DNA of 64,000 bases from Ascochyta rabiei (lineage: Eukaryota; Ascomycota; Dothideomycetes; Pleosporales; Didymellaceae): assembly GCF_004011695.2 (NCBI RefSeq), contig NC_082422.1, forward strand, positions 558,001 through 622,000. Reading direction: 5' to 3'. The notes beneath the pieces are model-generated. The model made no database searches. It was not told where the DNA came from and saw only the letters and a list, made by a program, of their open reading frames with translations. A program made the position numbers and the translations under genes. Within the stretch, counting starts at the first letter, position 1. Every line of letters starts with the position of its first letter. Positions 54,978-64,000 of this stretch are shown one piece after another.

Positions 54978-55274
54978 ATGCCATTCGGGCCTGTCGAGAT
55001 AGTTAACAACATGGTCGAGATAATGAGTAACGCTCAGCTGCGTTTACAAGGTGGGGGTAAAACAGAAATGCGTGTAAGCGGGCTAAAATGCACCACTGTG
55101 CAGGAAGTGCTGGCTTACTTACGCAGCACTAGATCTTTAGCAGCACACATAAGGAATAGATTGTATTCAAAACGAATAGGAGAAATCGCACGTCTTAAGA
55201 ACGACTTACCTAAGCAACAAGGGGCAATAAAGGAATTAGCTCTCAATTATTTCCGAAGCAACTACCTATTTTAA
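54978..55274 (+). CDS. Small open frame (98 residues), unknown, abutting the NLR element
   Basis: ATG at 54978 (GCAATGCC context), open to TAA at 55272-55274. Reads MPFGPVEIVNNMVEIMSNA, LRLQGGGKTEMRVSGLKCT, VQEVLAYLRSTRSLAAHIR and EIARLKNDLPKQQGAIKEL. It is helical and charged, and has no stop although its surroundings are full of them. No family recognised. The stop lies only three bases from the TA that precedes the left inverted repeat at 55280, so the end may have been set by the insertion. Confidence 0.45.
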   Translation: MPFGPVEIVNNMVEIMSNAQLRLQGGGKTEMRVSGLKCTTVQEVLAYLRSTRSLAAHIRNRLYSKRIGEIARLKNDLPKQQGAIKELALNYFRSNYLF

Positions 55275-55279
55275 GTGTA

Positions 55280-56460
55280 ACGTCCCCACCGGTGTGCTGA
55301 GAAGCCTGCCGCAACGAGAAAACCAACTAGTACTTGGACTCTATACAGCCTTAATATTATTGCGCAGTCCTAATTATCTGCTCTAAGCATACTTTATTAC
55401 TGTTCTACAGATACTTGCGGACATTTGTACATCCTTACAACTAGAAATTACAATTGTCTTGTTGCTGTTGCATTACTCTCTGTAATAAGCGTTCTTTTGC
55501 TGTAGAATAGAACAGCCTTACTACAGCACTAGCGTTAAGCTCTTGCTACTTTTAGATCTAAGAGACAAGTTGAGTTTAAGCTAATAGATCTTACTGCAGT
55601 TATAGAAAGCTCTTGCTAGGCCTGTAGCTGTTGTTGTATGTAAATGTATGCAAGCTTACTATAAGAGCTAGTACTTCTTAACCTAGGCAGCGGCTATCAC
55701 TGGCTAGTGCAAGACAGCCCTAAGCATCTTGTATTGTTAGTGCACTGTAACCTAACTTACGTAATAACTTAGTACTAGTAACTAAGAAAGCGTTGCTAAG
55801 CCTGTGGCTAGGCAGACCGGCCTATAGCTAATCTGTAGGTTTCTTATTCCTGTACGCTTACTGTGGCTCTAAAAGTTAGACTTAACTAGACACAATCTTT
55901 ATTGTCTGTTAGGCCGGCGTTCTATAGTAGCTTAAGTGCATTAACACCTTGCTTGTGTTCTAGGAGCAGGCCTTTGTAAATCTCCTTAACTAATTATGTT
56001 GTCTCTCTATTAATATCCTATGTTGCCTGAACACAGCATGTGCTGCCTATGCTTCTACTATTCTACTGTCTGCTGTTGCTCCTCTCTCAGCTTTAAAGTC
56101 ACCTCCATTGTGTTTGAATTGCTGGCATATAAAAGTGTAGACTTAGACCAATCTATAGCAGCTTTATCTCTCCTACTTACCTAAGTCTATTTGTTAAGCA
56201 GTTGCTGCGTTAAAGCATACTCCTCTAGGCATGCTTAAGTTAATAGATAATCTAGCCTAAGTAAAGCCTAGTAGCCTATATAGGCCCTTTTGTAGAGCAG
56301 TAAGGTGTCTTTGTACTTATTCTGTTAATGCGTAACAAAGGCCAGCCAGTAAACACTTGTCAGCGTGTCTAGGTGCTTCTTGCCTGACACCTCCTCTCTT
56401 AGTGCCAGCACTTGTCGATGCGCCTGCTCCGCTGCTCTGTAGCAACCTAGCGTCTGCTCG
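55280..56460 (-). pseudogene. RIP-damaged 3' portion of the left NLR copy and noncoding arm
   Basis: Read on the minus strand below 56463, the TPR part goes on past TAG with AAEQAHRQVLALREEVSGKK, HLDTLTSVYWLAFVTH and a degenerate LLLYKRAYIGY repeat, then fades into stop-rich DNA to the TIR. It has only one full TPR unit against four in the right copy. Its closest match is the right arm, in reverse. Confidence 0.6.
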
Positions 56461-56462
56461 CA

Positions 56463-57292
56463 CTATCCTACCCTCTCCAGCAGCAATAATCTCCTCTTAT
56501 CTTTATACACTTTAGGCAGGCCTGCTACATGTATAGCGTGCGTTAGATATACAGTCCACATCTCTCTTGTCTTGTGATCTCTAAACAGCACTACCTCTAG
56601 CAGCTGCGCCAACGCCTTACGTGGCCATATATGCCAACGCTCTTGCTCTTTGAGCCAATTGCAAGTGGCTAAGCGGACCAGTTGGTGGACGTTGAACGCT
56701 CGCTCGCGGTGCTGAAAACCTGTCGCACCCTGCTGCTGCTGCTGCTGCTGCTGCTGATGCTGGCGTTCGGTGATAAATGCGTATGCGCTCAGCGTTCCAA
56801 GCGCCTCTGTCGTTGCGAGCACCGTCCTGCCCGGCCATAGCAGCGACGCAGGCACATCCTCGCCAGTCGTGCAAGCCATCAGCGACAGATACGCCGCAGC
56901 CAGCCTATCTCGCGCCCGAATCTGGCTGAATGAGATGTACCACGTCACCGCCACCGGATTCTTGATCTGCCGGTACCTGCCCTGGTCTTCGAAGTCTTGG
57001 CTGAGGAGATCAGTAGCCTCCCTCTCGCTGCCCCGGTAGATAGCGATGTAGTCAGAAAGGCGAGCGTTGTTTCCAACAACAAAGGCCGCTGCCTGCACAA
57101 TGGCAAGAGGAAGGTAGGTGAGAAGCTCAAGGAACTCGTGAACAACCTCAATGTCTTCAAGCAGCTCTTTTCCAGGCAGACGTTGCCTTAATATCTCTTC
57201 TGCTTCTTGTTCCTCGAGCTCGCTCAGCGCCACGATATTGCTCTCTGCCAACTTGACTGCTGCTTTCCGCGTCCGGGTGGTGAAAACGATGG
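56463..57292 (-). pseudogene. NB-ARC/TPR NLR fragment (left copy), truncated in NB-ARC
   Basis: Frame from about 57292 (SIVFTTRTRKAAVKLAES, the RNBS-B-like motif) to TAG 56463. Reads ALSELEEQEAEEILRQRL, LTYLPLAIVQAAAFVVGNN (the GLPLA-like motif), WYISFSQIRARDRLAAAYL, AYAFITERQ, a run of 10 or so Gln from a CAG-type repeat (56728-56760), and HQLVRLATCNWLKEQERWH. It aligns residue for residue with the right copy (SIVFTTRTAKAAVDLAES onward), but they are clearly diverged paralogues. The P-loop half is missing: at about 57292 the sequence switches to an oppositely oriented DUF6594 gene piece. Confidence 0.75.
56728..56760 (-). repeat. CTG/CAG trinucleotide run encoding poly-Gln
   Basis: CTGCTGCTGCTG repeats inside the left NLR fragment, read as Gln on the minus strand. 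The right copy has only ERQQSGQEG at this place, so the run expanded in the left copy alone. Confidence 0.85.
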
Positions 57293-57703
57293 AGACGGTC
57301 GCGGACCGACCCGTTCCAGCGCTGGCTCCACAAGTACCTGCGGGCCTTTCGGTACTGGAGGTTGTCGCGAAAGGCCAAGAGCAATGGCGAAGGTCTCGGG
57401 TCGATCACTGGTAGACAGCGGCGGTGGTCGTACCAGAACACGATACTGATCGCCGAGGTCATCGGACGGGTGACGACTGCAGCGCTGACGGCTGTCTTCA
57501 TCATTGCACCGTTAGCTATTATGTCGCGTGAGTCGTCAAAGAACGTCCAGCTTGTAGTTGTTTCGGTGTGCATCATCATCTTGTCTTTCCTTGTGTCGCT
57601 GTTCTTGAAAGTTTCAAGCTTCGAGATGATGGCGGTGTCTGCTGGGTACGCTGCTGTTCTTTCGGTGTTCGTTTCCAATGTCCCCGCGAGTGCGGGGCGA
57701 TGA
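57283..57703 (+). pseudogene. C-terminal fragment of a DUF6594-type membrane protein
   Basis: From about 57283 the plus strand reads DPFQRWLHKYLRAFRYWRL, SYQNTILIAEVIGRVTTAA, LTAVFIIAPLAIMSRESSK, VVVSVCIIILSFLVSLFLK and FEMMAVSAGYAAVLSVFVS to TGA at 57701-57703. The W..yl and two hydrophobic helices followed by A-aAYAAVLvVFv are the C-terminal signature of the large fungal DUF6594 family. The N-terminal half is absent: upstream sequence is the antisense NLR fragment. No stop interrupts this piece and GC content is normal. DUF6594 domains do occur near fungal NLR genes, but any role here is inference. Confidence 0.7.
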
Positions 57704-58161
57704 TTGGGTCGCCGTGCCGCTGGGAGATGCATTAATCTAGCAGAGTATAGAGCCTAGCGATAGGAATGTGACTGATGTCAGATTATAAATACCATAGCAA
57801 CGACTTAAGCAAGTCAAAGTCTGCCCATCAAGAAGACATTGTGAAAGATTCAATCGGGCGGCAGCCCACGCGCGCGGCCAAGCGCTACGCCCTCCCTCCC
57901 TGCAGCGCCTCCGCGACGCCTCGTAGGGCTCGCGGCACCCGGAGCATAGCACACGGCTGACGGGTGACGCGCGAGCGGCGCAGCACAGCGCAGCGCAGCT
58001 CAGCCTGGCACATCACGCTGACCAGGCTAAGGCGGAGAGACTGCAATCAGGCTGAGGCGTCAAACACCCTCCTTCGCGCTCTCGCCTGTGACGGGTGTTG
58101 GCACCTTCCACAGCGCTGCTTCTTCTGCCTGCGTTGTACTGCACCAAACACTCACACGACT
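57704..58161. promoter_or_regulatory. Intergenic region upstream of the PNP-type NLR
   Basis: Normal-composition DNA. TATAAATA at about 57783-57790 could be a TATA box, though it is some 370 bases upstream of the chosen ATG. A GC-rich stretch with CGCAGCGCAGC repeats (about 57975-58000) precedes the start. Confidence 0.3.
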
Positions 58162-61050
58162 ATGGCCGCCGGCGACAGGCAGCGCGCCTGCGACGACTAC
58201 CACGTCGCCTGGATCTGCGCCGTTGCCGACCTCGAGCTGCTGCCTGCCCGCCTGATGCTCGACGAGGAGCACCCCACCCCGCCCTACGACACCCACTACG
58301 ACGAGAACACGTACATCTGCGGCTCGATCAACGGCCATGCGGTCGTCGTCGCAACCTGTCCGCCGGGCGAGACGGGCAACGTCAACGCCGGGCGTCTGAC
58401 GGGGTCCATGTTCAAGACGTTTCGCAACATCCGCATGGCGGTGCTCGTGGGCATCGGAGGCGGCATCCCCAGTCCTGAGGTGTCTGAAGAGTCACTAGAG
58501 AACATCCACCTCGGAGACGTGGTGGTGGGATGGCCCGGTGACGGCAAGCCGGCGTGCGTGTACCACGACCGTGGCAGATCCAAGGTCGACGGGCAGTTTG
58601 AGCTAGTCGGCACGATGCAGAACCCGGACTGGAGGCTCACCAACGCGCTTGGCGTGCTCGCGTCCGACCACGAGCTGGGCAGGGCGACGTTCGGGGACCA
58701 GCTAGCAAGGCTGCAGCGTCACAAGAAGAAGAGGAAGTTTGCGCACCCTGGCCTCGAGCACGACAAGCTGTTCAGGGCTGCGTACCACCACAACGGCGAC
58801 TACACCTCAAAGTGCGCGGCGTGCCGCGATCAGAGCGAGCTCGTTGAGCGCCCCCAGCGGACCGAGGAGGACCGGCAGACGCTCGTCTTCCATCGCGGGC
58901 GGATCGCTACGGGCAACGCAGTGATCCAGGACGGCGAGCTGCGGGACCAGATCCGGGCGCGATGCGACGGGGCGCTCTGCGTGGAGATGGAGGCAGCGGG
59001 CGTCGACGCCAACCGACGGTGTCTGGTGGTCCGCGGCGTCTCCGACTACGCCGACTCGCACAAGAGCGACGTGTGGCGGTCGCACGCTGCGGGCAACGCT
59101 GCTGCGTTCACGCGCGAGCTGCTGTGCAGGGTGCAGCCAGGCACAGTGAAGGAGATGGAGGGGTCGACTGAAGGTTAGTGGCGCGTCTGCTTTGCGATAA
59201 TAGCACGTAGGAGTATGTCAATTAAATACATATGAGTAGGCGGCAGTTTGAGCAGATAACTAACACAGAATAGCGCTGTGGCTTGTTCCTCTGCCAAGGC
59301 CGCTCTCTTTCGTCGGGCGAGAGTCGCAGCTCGCTCAGCTTATCAAGAATGTCGCATCAGAAGGCTGTCGCCGACTCGCTGTATACGGTCTTGGTGGCTG
59401 TGGCAAGACAGCCCTCGTCCTTGAGACAGCTTATCGGACACGAGAGCAGCACCCTACGCGCGCCGTCTTCTGGGTGCCGGCGGTCAGCCAGGCTAGCTTC
59501 GAGCAGGCGTACCGCGAGATAGGGACGCTGCTGCGTATTCCAGGCATCGCAGACGCCAGGGCTGACGTGAAGCAACTAGTCAAGGCGAGGCTGAGCGACG
59601 AGGGGTCGGGGCAGTGGCTGATGGTGGTCGACAACGCAGACGACGTCAGTGTTCTCTTTGAGCCGCTTGACAGGGAAAGCAGCGCAGACCGGCTTATTGA
59701 CTGTCTTCCATACAGCCGCAAGGGCTCCATCGTCTTCACCACCCGGACGGCAAAAGCTGCAGTTGACCTAGCTGAGAGCAGAGTGATCGAGCTGGGTGAG
59801 CTGGACGTATCAGAGGCGACGGAGTTGCTAAGGATCCGGCTGTTCCAGAAACACCACTGCCAGCTTGAGGATGAAGAGGCTGTGTACAAGCTTCTTAACA
59901 TGCTCACCTTCCTAGCTCTTGCCATCGTCCAAGCAGCCGCGTTCATTAACAAGAACAACACTACCCTCTCTGACTACATCTCGCTGTACAGAGCGAGCGA
60001 GCAGGCAGCCGCCAAGCTTCTCAGTAAAGAGTTCGGAGATCAGGGCAGATACCTGGAGATTAGAAACCCAGTGACCACGACGTGGATCATTTCGTTCGAG
60101 CAGATTCGCAAGCACGACAAGCTAGCTGCGCAGCACCTGTCATTCATAGCCTGCACAGCGAACACTAATATACCAGTGGCGATGCTGCCGGCTTCAGGGT
60201 CTGCTGTAGAGCAAATAGAGGCGATCGGGACGCTCAAAGCTTATGCATTCATCACTGAGCGGCAGCAGAGTGGACAAGAAGGACTAAGCAAAGCGCTCGA
60301 CGTCCATCCACTAGTGCACGTAGCAACTCGCAGCTGGCTCAAAAACCACGGCCAGTGGGACGTCTGGGCGGAAAGAGCACTGAAGCGACTGCTAGAGATT
60401 GTGCCCTTTGGAGACTACAATACGCAAGAGGCGTAGACAGCGTATCTGCCTTACGCTAAGCATGTAGCAGGTCTGTCTAACGTGTACAAAAATGTGCGGA
60501 GAATGTTACTACTAGACAGGGTAGGGCGGTGCAAGCAGACGCTAGGCTGATATAGAGCAGCGGAGCAGGCGCATTGACAGGTGCTGGAGCGAAGAAAGGA
60601 GGTGTCTGGCAAGAAGCACCTGTCAACGCTGGTCAGCATGAACAACCTGGCACATGCACTGAGCGGCCAGGGAAGGTACGCAGAGGCTGAGCAGATGCAC
60701 TGCAAGACGCTAGCGCTGAACAAGGAGGTGTAGGGCAAGAAGCATCTAGAGATGCTGGTTAGCATGAACAACCTGGCATAGGCACTAAGTAAGCACAGAA
60801 GGTACGCAGAGGCCAAGCAGATACATTAAGAAGAGCTGGCACTAAGCCAGGAGGTGTTAGGCAAGAAGCACCTACACACGCTAACGAGCATGTCTAGCCT
60901 GGCGCAGGCACTAAGCGGCTAGGGAAAGCACGCAGAGGCCAAGCAGATGCACCGCAAGACGCTGGCGCTGAGAGAGATAGCGCTGGGTAAGAAGCACCCA
61001 GACACGCTGACAAGCGTTTACTGGCTGGCCTTTGTTACGCATTAATAGAA
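58162..61050 (+). pseudogene. PNP_UDP - NB-ARC - TPR fungal NLR, nonsense codon after NB-ARC
   Basis: I start at ATG 58162 (ACTATGGCC); the frame is open upstream, but the homologous domain begins here. Exon 1 (58162-59173) is a PNP_UDP phosphorylase-like domain: YHVAWICAVADLELLPARL, GIGGGIP (97-103), LGDVVVG, CVEMEAAG (273-280), RGVSDYADSHK. A 100-bp intron (59174-59273, GTTAGT...ACTAAC...TAG) joins in phase to FVGRE and the P-loop GLGGCGKT (376-383), then WLMVVDNADD (Walker B), GSIVFTTRT and LTFLALAIVQAAAF. The frame stops at TAG 60434-60436 (residue 725), where the homologous left copy has Trp (in MWTVYL). It goes on in frame with about four TPR units (VSMNNLAHALSGQGRYAEA) and more TAGs to 61050. 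Such NLRs are thought to sense non-self by TPR and signal through the N-terminal domain. A 724-residue PNP-NB-ARC protein is still encoded. Confidence 0.88.
60590..61035 (+). repeat. About four TPR units, 126-bp period
   Basis: GAGGTGT(C/A)(T/G)GGCAAGAAGCACCT and ATGAACAACCTGGCA recur about every 126 bases (60601, 60727, 60853, 60979 region). Each unit reads GKKHL-TL-SMNNLA-ALS-QGRYAEAEQMH-KTLAL. Three units contain TAG. The left copy has a single unit. Confidence 0.8.
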
Positions 61051-62004
61051 CAAGTATAAAGACACCTTACTGCTCTACAAAAGGGCCTATATAGGCTACT
61101 AGGCTTTACTTAGGCTAGATTATCTGTTAACTTAAGTATGCCTAGAGAAGTATGCTTTAACGCAGCAACTACTTAATAAGCAGACTTAAGTAAATGTAAG
61201 AGATAAAGCTGCTGTAGCTTAGTCTAAGTCTACACTCTTAGATGTTAACAATCTAAACGTAGTTAAGGTAACATTAAAGCCTAAACAGAAGTAACAACAG
61301 ATATTAGAGTAGTAGGCATGTAGAAAGTATAGACTACGTTTAGCTAATATAGAATACTAGCAGAAAGACAATGTAATTAGACAAGGAACTTTACAAAGAC
61401 CTGTTTCTAGAGCATAAGAAAGGTGCTAATTTACTTAAGCTGCTGTACAATATTAGCCTATAGGGTAATAGAGATTGTGTCTTGTTAAGTCTTAACTTAG
61501 TAAGCCACTATGCGCGTATAGGAATAAGGCAGCTCTACCTAGCTACAGACTCTACTACGCTTACTTAGTTACTAGTGCTAAGTTATAGTGTAAGTAAGGT
61601 TATAGTGTAATAATAATACAAGACGTACAGGGCTATCTTACACTAGCTAGAATTAGCTATAGCCTAAGTTAAGAAGTACTAGCGCTTATAGCAAACTTGT
61701 ATGTATCTTTGTACAACAACAGCTACAGGCCTAGCAAGAGCTTCTTAGGACTGTAGTAAGGTTTACTAGCTTATGTTTAATTTTCCTAGCAGGTATAAAG
61801 GTGTTTAGAGCTTTACGTTGGCGCTGTGGTAAGGTAAGTCTGTTTTACAGCAAATAAACGCTCTTTGCAGATAGTAGTGCAATAGAGACAAGACAGTTGT
61901 AATTTTTAGTTATAAGGATATATAAATATCTAGGAGTGCCTATAGAGTAGTGCTAAAGTATAGATAGAGTAGACAATTAGGATGTTGTAATAAAAAGGCT
62001 GTAT
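61051..62004 (+). pseudogene. RIP-damaged right arm beyond the TPR units
   Basis: Continues in frame for a while (NKYKDTLLLYKRAYIGY, CLEKYALTQQLLNKQT), then becomes stop-rich AT DNA up to the right TIR. It is the reverse complement match of about 55343-56340. Confidence 0.55.
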
Positions 62005-62067
62005 AAGGTCGAAGTACCTGTTGGTTTTCTCGTTGCGGTGGGCTTCTCGGCACATGGGTGGGGACGT

Positions 62068-62640
62068 TATATCCAGCGATACTGCAACAGTTTTAGGATT
62101 CTCTATCCTTACTTATGAGAATTTTCACCTTGTGCCGTTGCGTAAAAGCTAGCCTACCTCTAAACCTATTGTGCGAAGCTTTTCTTTGAGTCTCGCACGT
62201 ATCTCAACGCTTGCCCTTTGCCTACAACTGTTTTCACCGCAAGATTTCAACGAATATCAGAAGCATAGATAAATTTCTATTGCCTGGATTTATACTGCAC
62301 ATAGAGGCGTAATCTTAATCAGGTCGCCTATCTGGATCTCTCATTTGAGGGTACCGCCCATAACACATTAGACTAAAAGGATGTAGTAATGACCTGTGTA
62401 GCTCGATATAAGACAGCTAACAGAGATTAACTATTCTAAAACTGCTTCTTGCTTGTTTCTAGCTGGCTTATGTATAGTGAAGTGCTAGACTCTTAGCTAG
62501 TTAAATTAGAGCAAAGTCTTAGAGCGTTAGTCCTTTCCTTGTTGTCTAAGCCGTATATTCCACCATTATCTTTAAGCTCTGTATACTAAACCTAGCTGTT
62601 ATCTTAAGGTAAATCTGCTACTATAGGTGGATTAATGCCT
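62068..62640. other. AT-rich DNA outside the element, no gene seen
   Basis: Starts with TA directly after the TIR. No coherent frame on either strand. Confidence 0.3.
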
Positions 62641-62649
62641 CTGTACTGT

Positions 62650-63459
62650 TGAGGGTAGCGAATCTATACGTTCTGCGGAATGTTACACTAAGACTATAAC
62701 AAATACTACAAACCTGCTGTCTCTAAAGTTGCTTAAAGGTTAGTAATATACATTAGATAGCCTAACAGGAGGCTGTTTAAAGAACTTGCTGCTATTAACT
62801 TAACAGGCAAGCATAACATGTAGAATTCTTAATTGCTAGATACATTTAGCCAAGTCCTGCTAAGTTAGTTGTGCATTGTAAATAGAGATTTAGATCCTAC
62901 TATGCAAAAATGATTGTATCTGCCCCTAGTAGGGAATTAGGAATATAAAAGGAGTAGCTTTGTTTAATATTGTAGGAATTTGTAAGTTGTCCTTCTTGTC
63001 CTTTCTGCACACGCACGCAGTTTCCTTCCTAACTCTACACAACAATCTAGGTCTCTCTGTTATTGTAGGAGAATAACACCTAGCAAGAGCCTCCTAAATG
63101 CGCCGCACCTAGGTTATGCATGCTAGCGCTAGTTATATTTGTTAAATTGTAAATCCTATAGACATATTGTGAGCCATTTTAAGTAAGTATTTTAGGTTTA
63201 AGCCAACGTACTGGAACGTGGCTTTACTTCCAGCATACTAGGTTGTCTAAGGCACTGTGTAAGTTGATTCTCTATAGTACCCTTTGCATAGAAAGGGTTG
63301 TTAACTCTAACCTAGGCCCAGGTAGTTTAGGTTGCCATTCATTAGCATAATTAACTTTTCTACCTGGAGATTCCACTGAAATGGTACAGGATCGCCGACA
63401 AAGACGTGAGGACTAACCAGTGCAATCAGGACTAGAGCCTAAGAAAGTACTAGGTGCAT
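62650..63459 (-). pseudogene. Second LPMO-like secreted protein gene, heavily decayed
   Basis: From ATG at 63459: MHLVLS, one TAG, ALVLIALVSP, then HVFVGDPVPFQWNLQVEKL, with a His directly after a likely signal peptide as in copper monooxygenases. After breaks it reads PFLCKGYYREST and YAGSKATFQYVGL, like the F-PCKGY--- and AG-T--- blocks of fungal AA11-like proteins. Further down, in another frame, IPNSLLGADTIIFAW resembles the IP-SLPSGDAIFAW block. Many TAG/TAA codons occur. The family call is tentative and the 3' part may need an intron. Confidence 0.45.
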
Positions 63460-64000
63460 CTTGAATATTCTATACAGTAACTCTTTACACTGTTATTACA
63501 AAAGACAATAGATACTACAGCCTCTTTTATACAATACGCTAAGTTATGCACAGGACTGCTAATACAGGGTTACAGGTTATACAGAGGTTAGAGTTTTATA
63601 CACAACTTTTTAAGGTATAAGTAATAATTATATAACATAGGTTATGTCCTAGCTTAAGAAAGTAGAGTATTGTTGTGACTCTTATCTTACGAACAACCAT
63701 CTACTGCCTAATCTAATCTTCTAAAGATAGGTTGTGTTAACTCTAAACTCTTTTCTATAGAAGAACATCCTATTAATGATATGCCATCACGCACCTAACT
63801 TTTAGCAACAACTTTAAAGTAGACAAACAACTCCCTATAGGATCTAGTTAACAATAGGGAGTTCTAGGCGTAAGTAACAGAAAGAGCGTTTTAGATAACA
63901 TTACACGAAGACTTACTAGACCACTAGAAGCTGCAATTAGATCTCCTAGTTGTCTTAAAGTTTGTCTTCAATCGCATTAAGCCAAGAGGTGCCACTGTTA
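63460..64000. other. AT-rich decayed DNA to the window end
   Basis: No reading frame or repeat recognised on either strand. Confidence 0.3.

Larger units (their letters stand above)
55280..62067. mobile_element. 6.8-kb inverted-repeat element carrying two opposed NB-ARC/TPR genes
   Basis: The two ends match as inverted repeats over about 62 bp: ACGTCCCCACC, then GTGC-GAGAAGCC and CCGCAACGAGAAAACCAAC, at 55280-55342 and 62005-62067. Both are flanked by TA (55278-55279 and 62068-62069), as for Tc1/mariner-pogo elements. Inside the TIRs the halves stay homologous in inverted orientation: about 55343-57292 matches 59731-62004, with indels and many transitions. The difference in length is about three TPR units. 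The middle (57293-59730) is not duplicated. No transposase was found, so the unit would be non-autonomous or a composite of two copies of one NLR-bearing segment. Confidence 0.75.

Noticed and set aside
57157..57732. 191-codon minus-strand frame over the DUF6594 fragment
   Set aside because: It overlaps the plus-strand DUF6594 C-terminus, whose membrane helices and family signature are clear, and overlaps the NLR fragment in a different frame.
58060..59085. Minus-strand and alternative plus-strand frames across the PNP_UDP domain
   Set aside because: Shadows of the GC-rich PNP_UDP exon, which has clear family motifs in its own frame.
1..64000. CRISPR arrays, bacterial operons or phage genes
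   Set aside because: Spliceosomal introns, chromodomain retroelement, HET/NACHT and NB-ARC-TPR genes all indicate a filamentous fungus; the only regular repeats are WD40/TPR coding units and minisatellites.

Overview
This is a gene-poor, repeat-rich stretch of a filamentous ascomycete (Pezizomycotina) genome. Short GT-AG introns, mostly 43 to 49 bases, recur in unrelated genes. There is a chromodomain Ty3/gypsy element, a Fot1/pogo transposon and several fungal STAND/NLR immune-type genes. Long AT-rich blocks carry reading frames in which almost every premature stop is TAA or TAG at a former Gln or Trp codon, which is what repeat-induced point mutation (RIP) leaves. I infer a Dothideomycete-like genome; the species cannot be named from the sequence.

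Layout. 1-3800: 3' end of a Ty3/gypsy element (integrase, chromodomain, polypurine tract, LTR) holding an apparently intact three-exon antisense gene between pol and the LTR. 3801-17440: heavily mutated transposon graveyard, with a decayed PR-RT-RNaseH-integrase element, a decayed gene ending in a Myb/SANT domain, and a complete 1864-bp Fot1/pogo element with ~65-bp inverted repeats whose three catalytic Asp codons now read Asn. 17478-21226: a HET-NACHT-WD40 gene on the minus strand with seven 126-bp WD40 units and five nonsense codons. 21.8-35.1 kb: decayed single-copy-looking genes of mostly unknown function, including a multi-pass membrane protein. 35.1-42.3 kb: better preserved composition with several intact small genes and two minisatellites in opposite orientation. 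43-53.3 kb: more decayed genes, including a TPR protein, a DUF1774-type membrane protein and a secreted copper-monooxygenase-like (LPMO) protein.

55280-62067 is the most striking part. A 6.8-kb segment is bounded by ~62-bp terminal inverted repeats next to TA dinucleotides. It holds two NB-ARC/TPR genes in opposite orientation. The right copy is a classic fungal NLR (PNP_UDP - NB-ARC - TPR, with one intron) that is open until a TAG at the start of its TPR part. The left copy is truncated in the middle of NB-ARC and abuts the C-terminal piece of a DUF6594 membrane protein. The outer ~2 kb of the two halves are inverted copies of each other. Beyond it are AT-rich remains, including a second LPMO-like pseudogene.

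Four NLR-type loci (one HET-NACHT-WD40, one PNP-NB-ARC-TPR, one NB-ARC-TPR fragment, one TPR remnant) lie within about 45 kb. All carry nonsense changes or truncations, and the stops cluster in the repeat domains (WD40, TPR) or in segments present twice. This fits duplicated sequence being hit by RIP while diverged or unique stretches escape. Gene identities rest on motif recognition by eye; no database search was possible.
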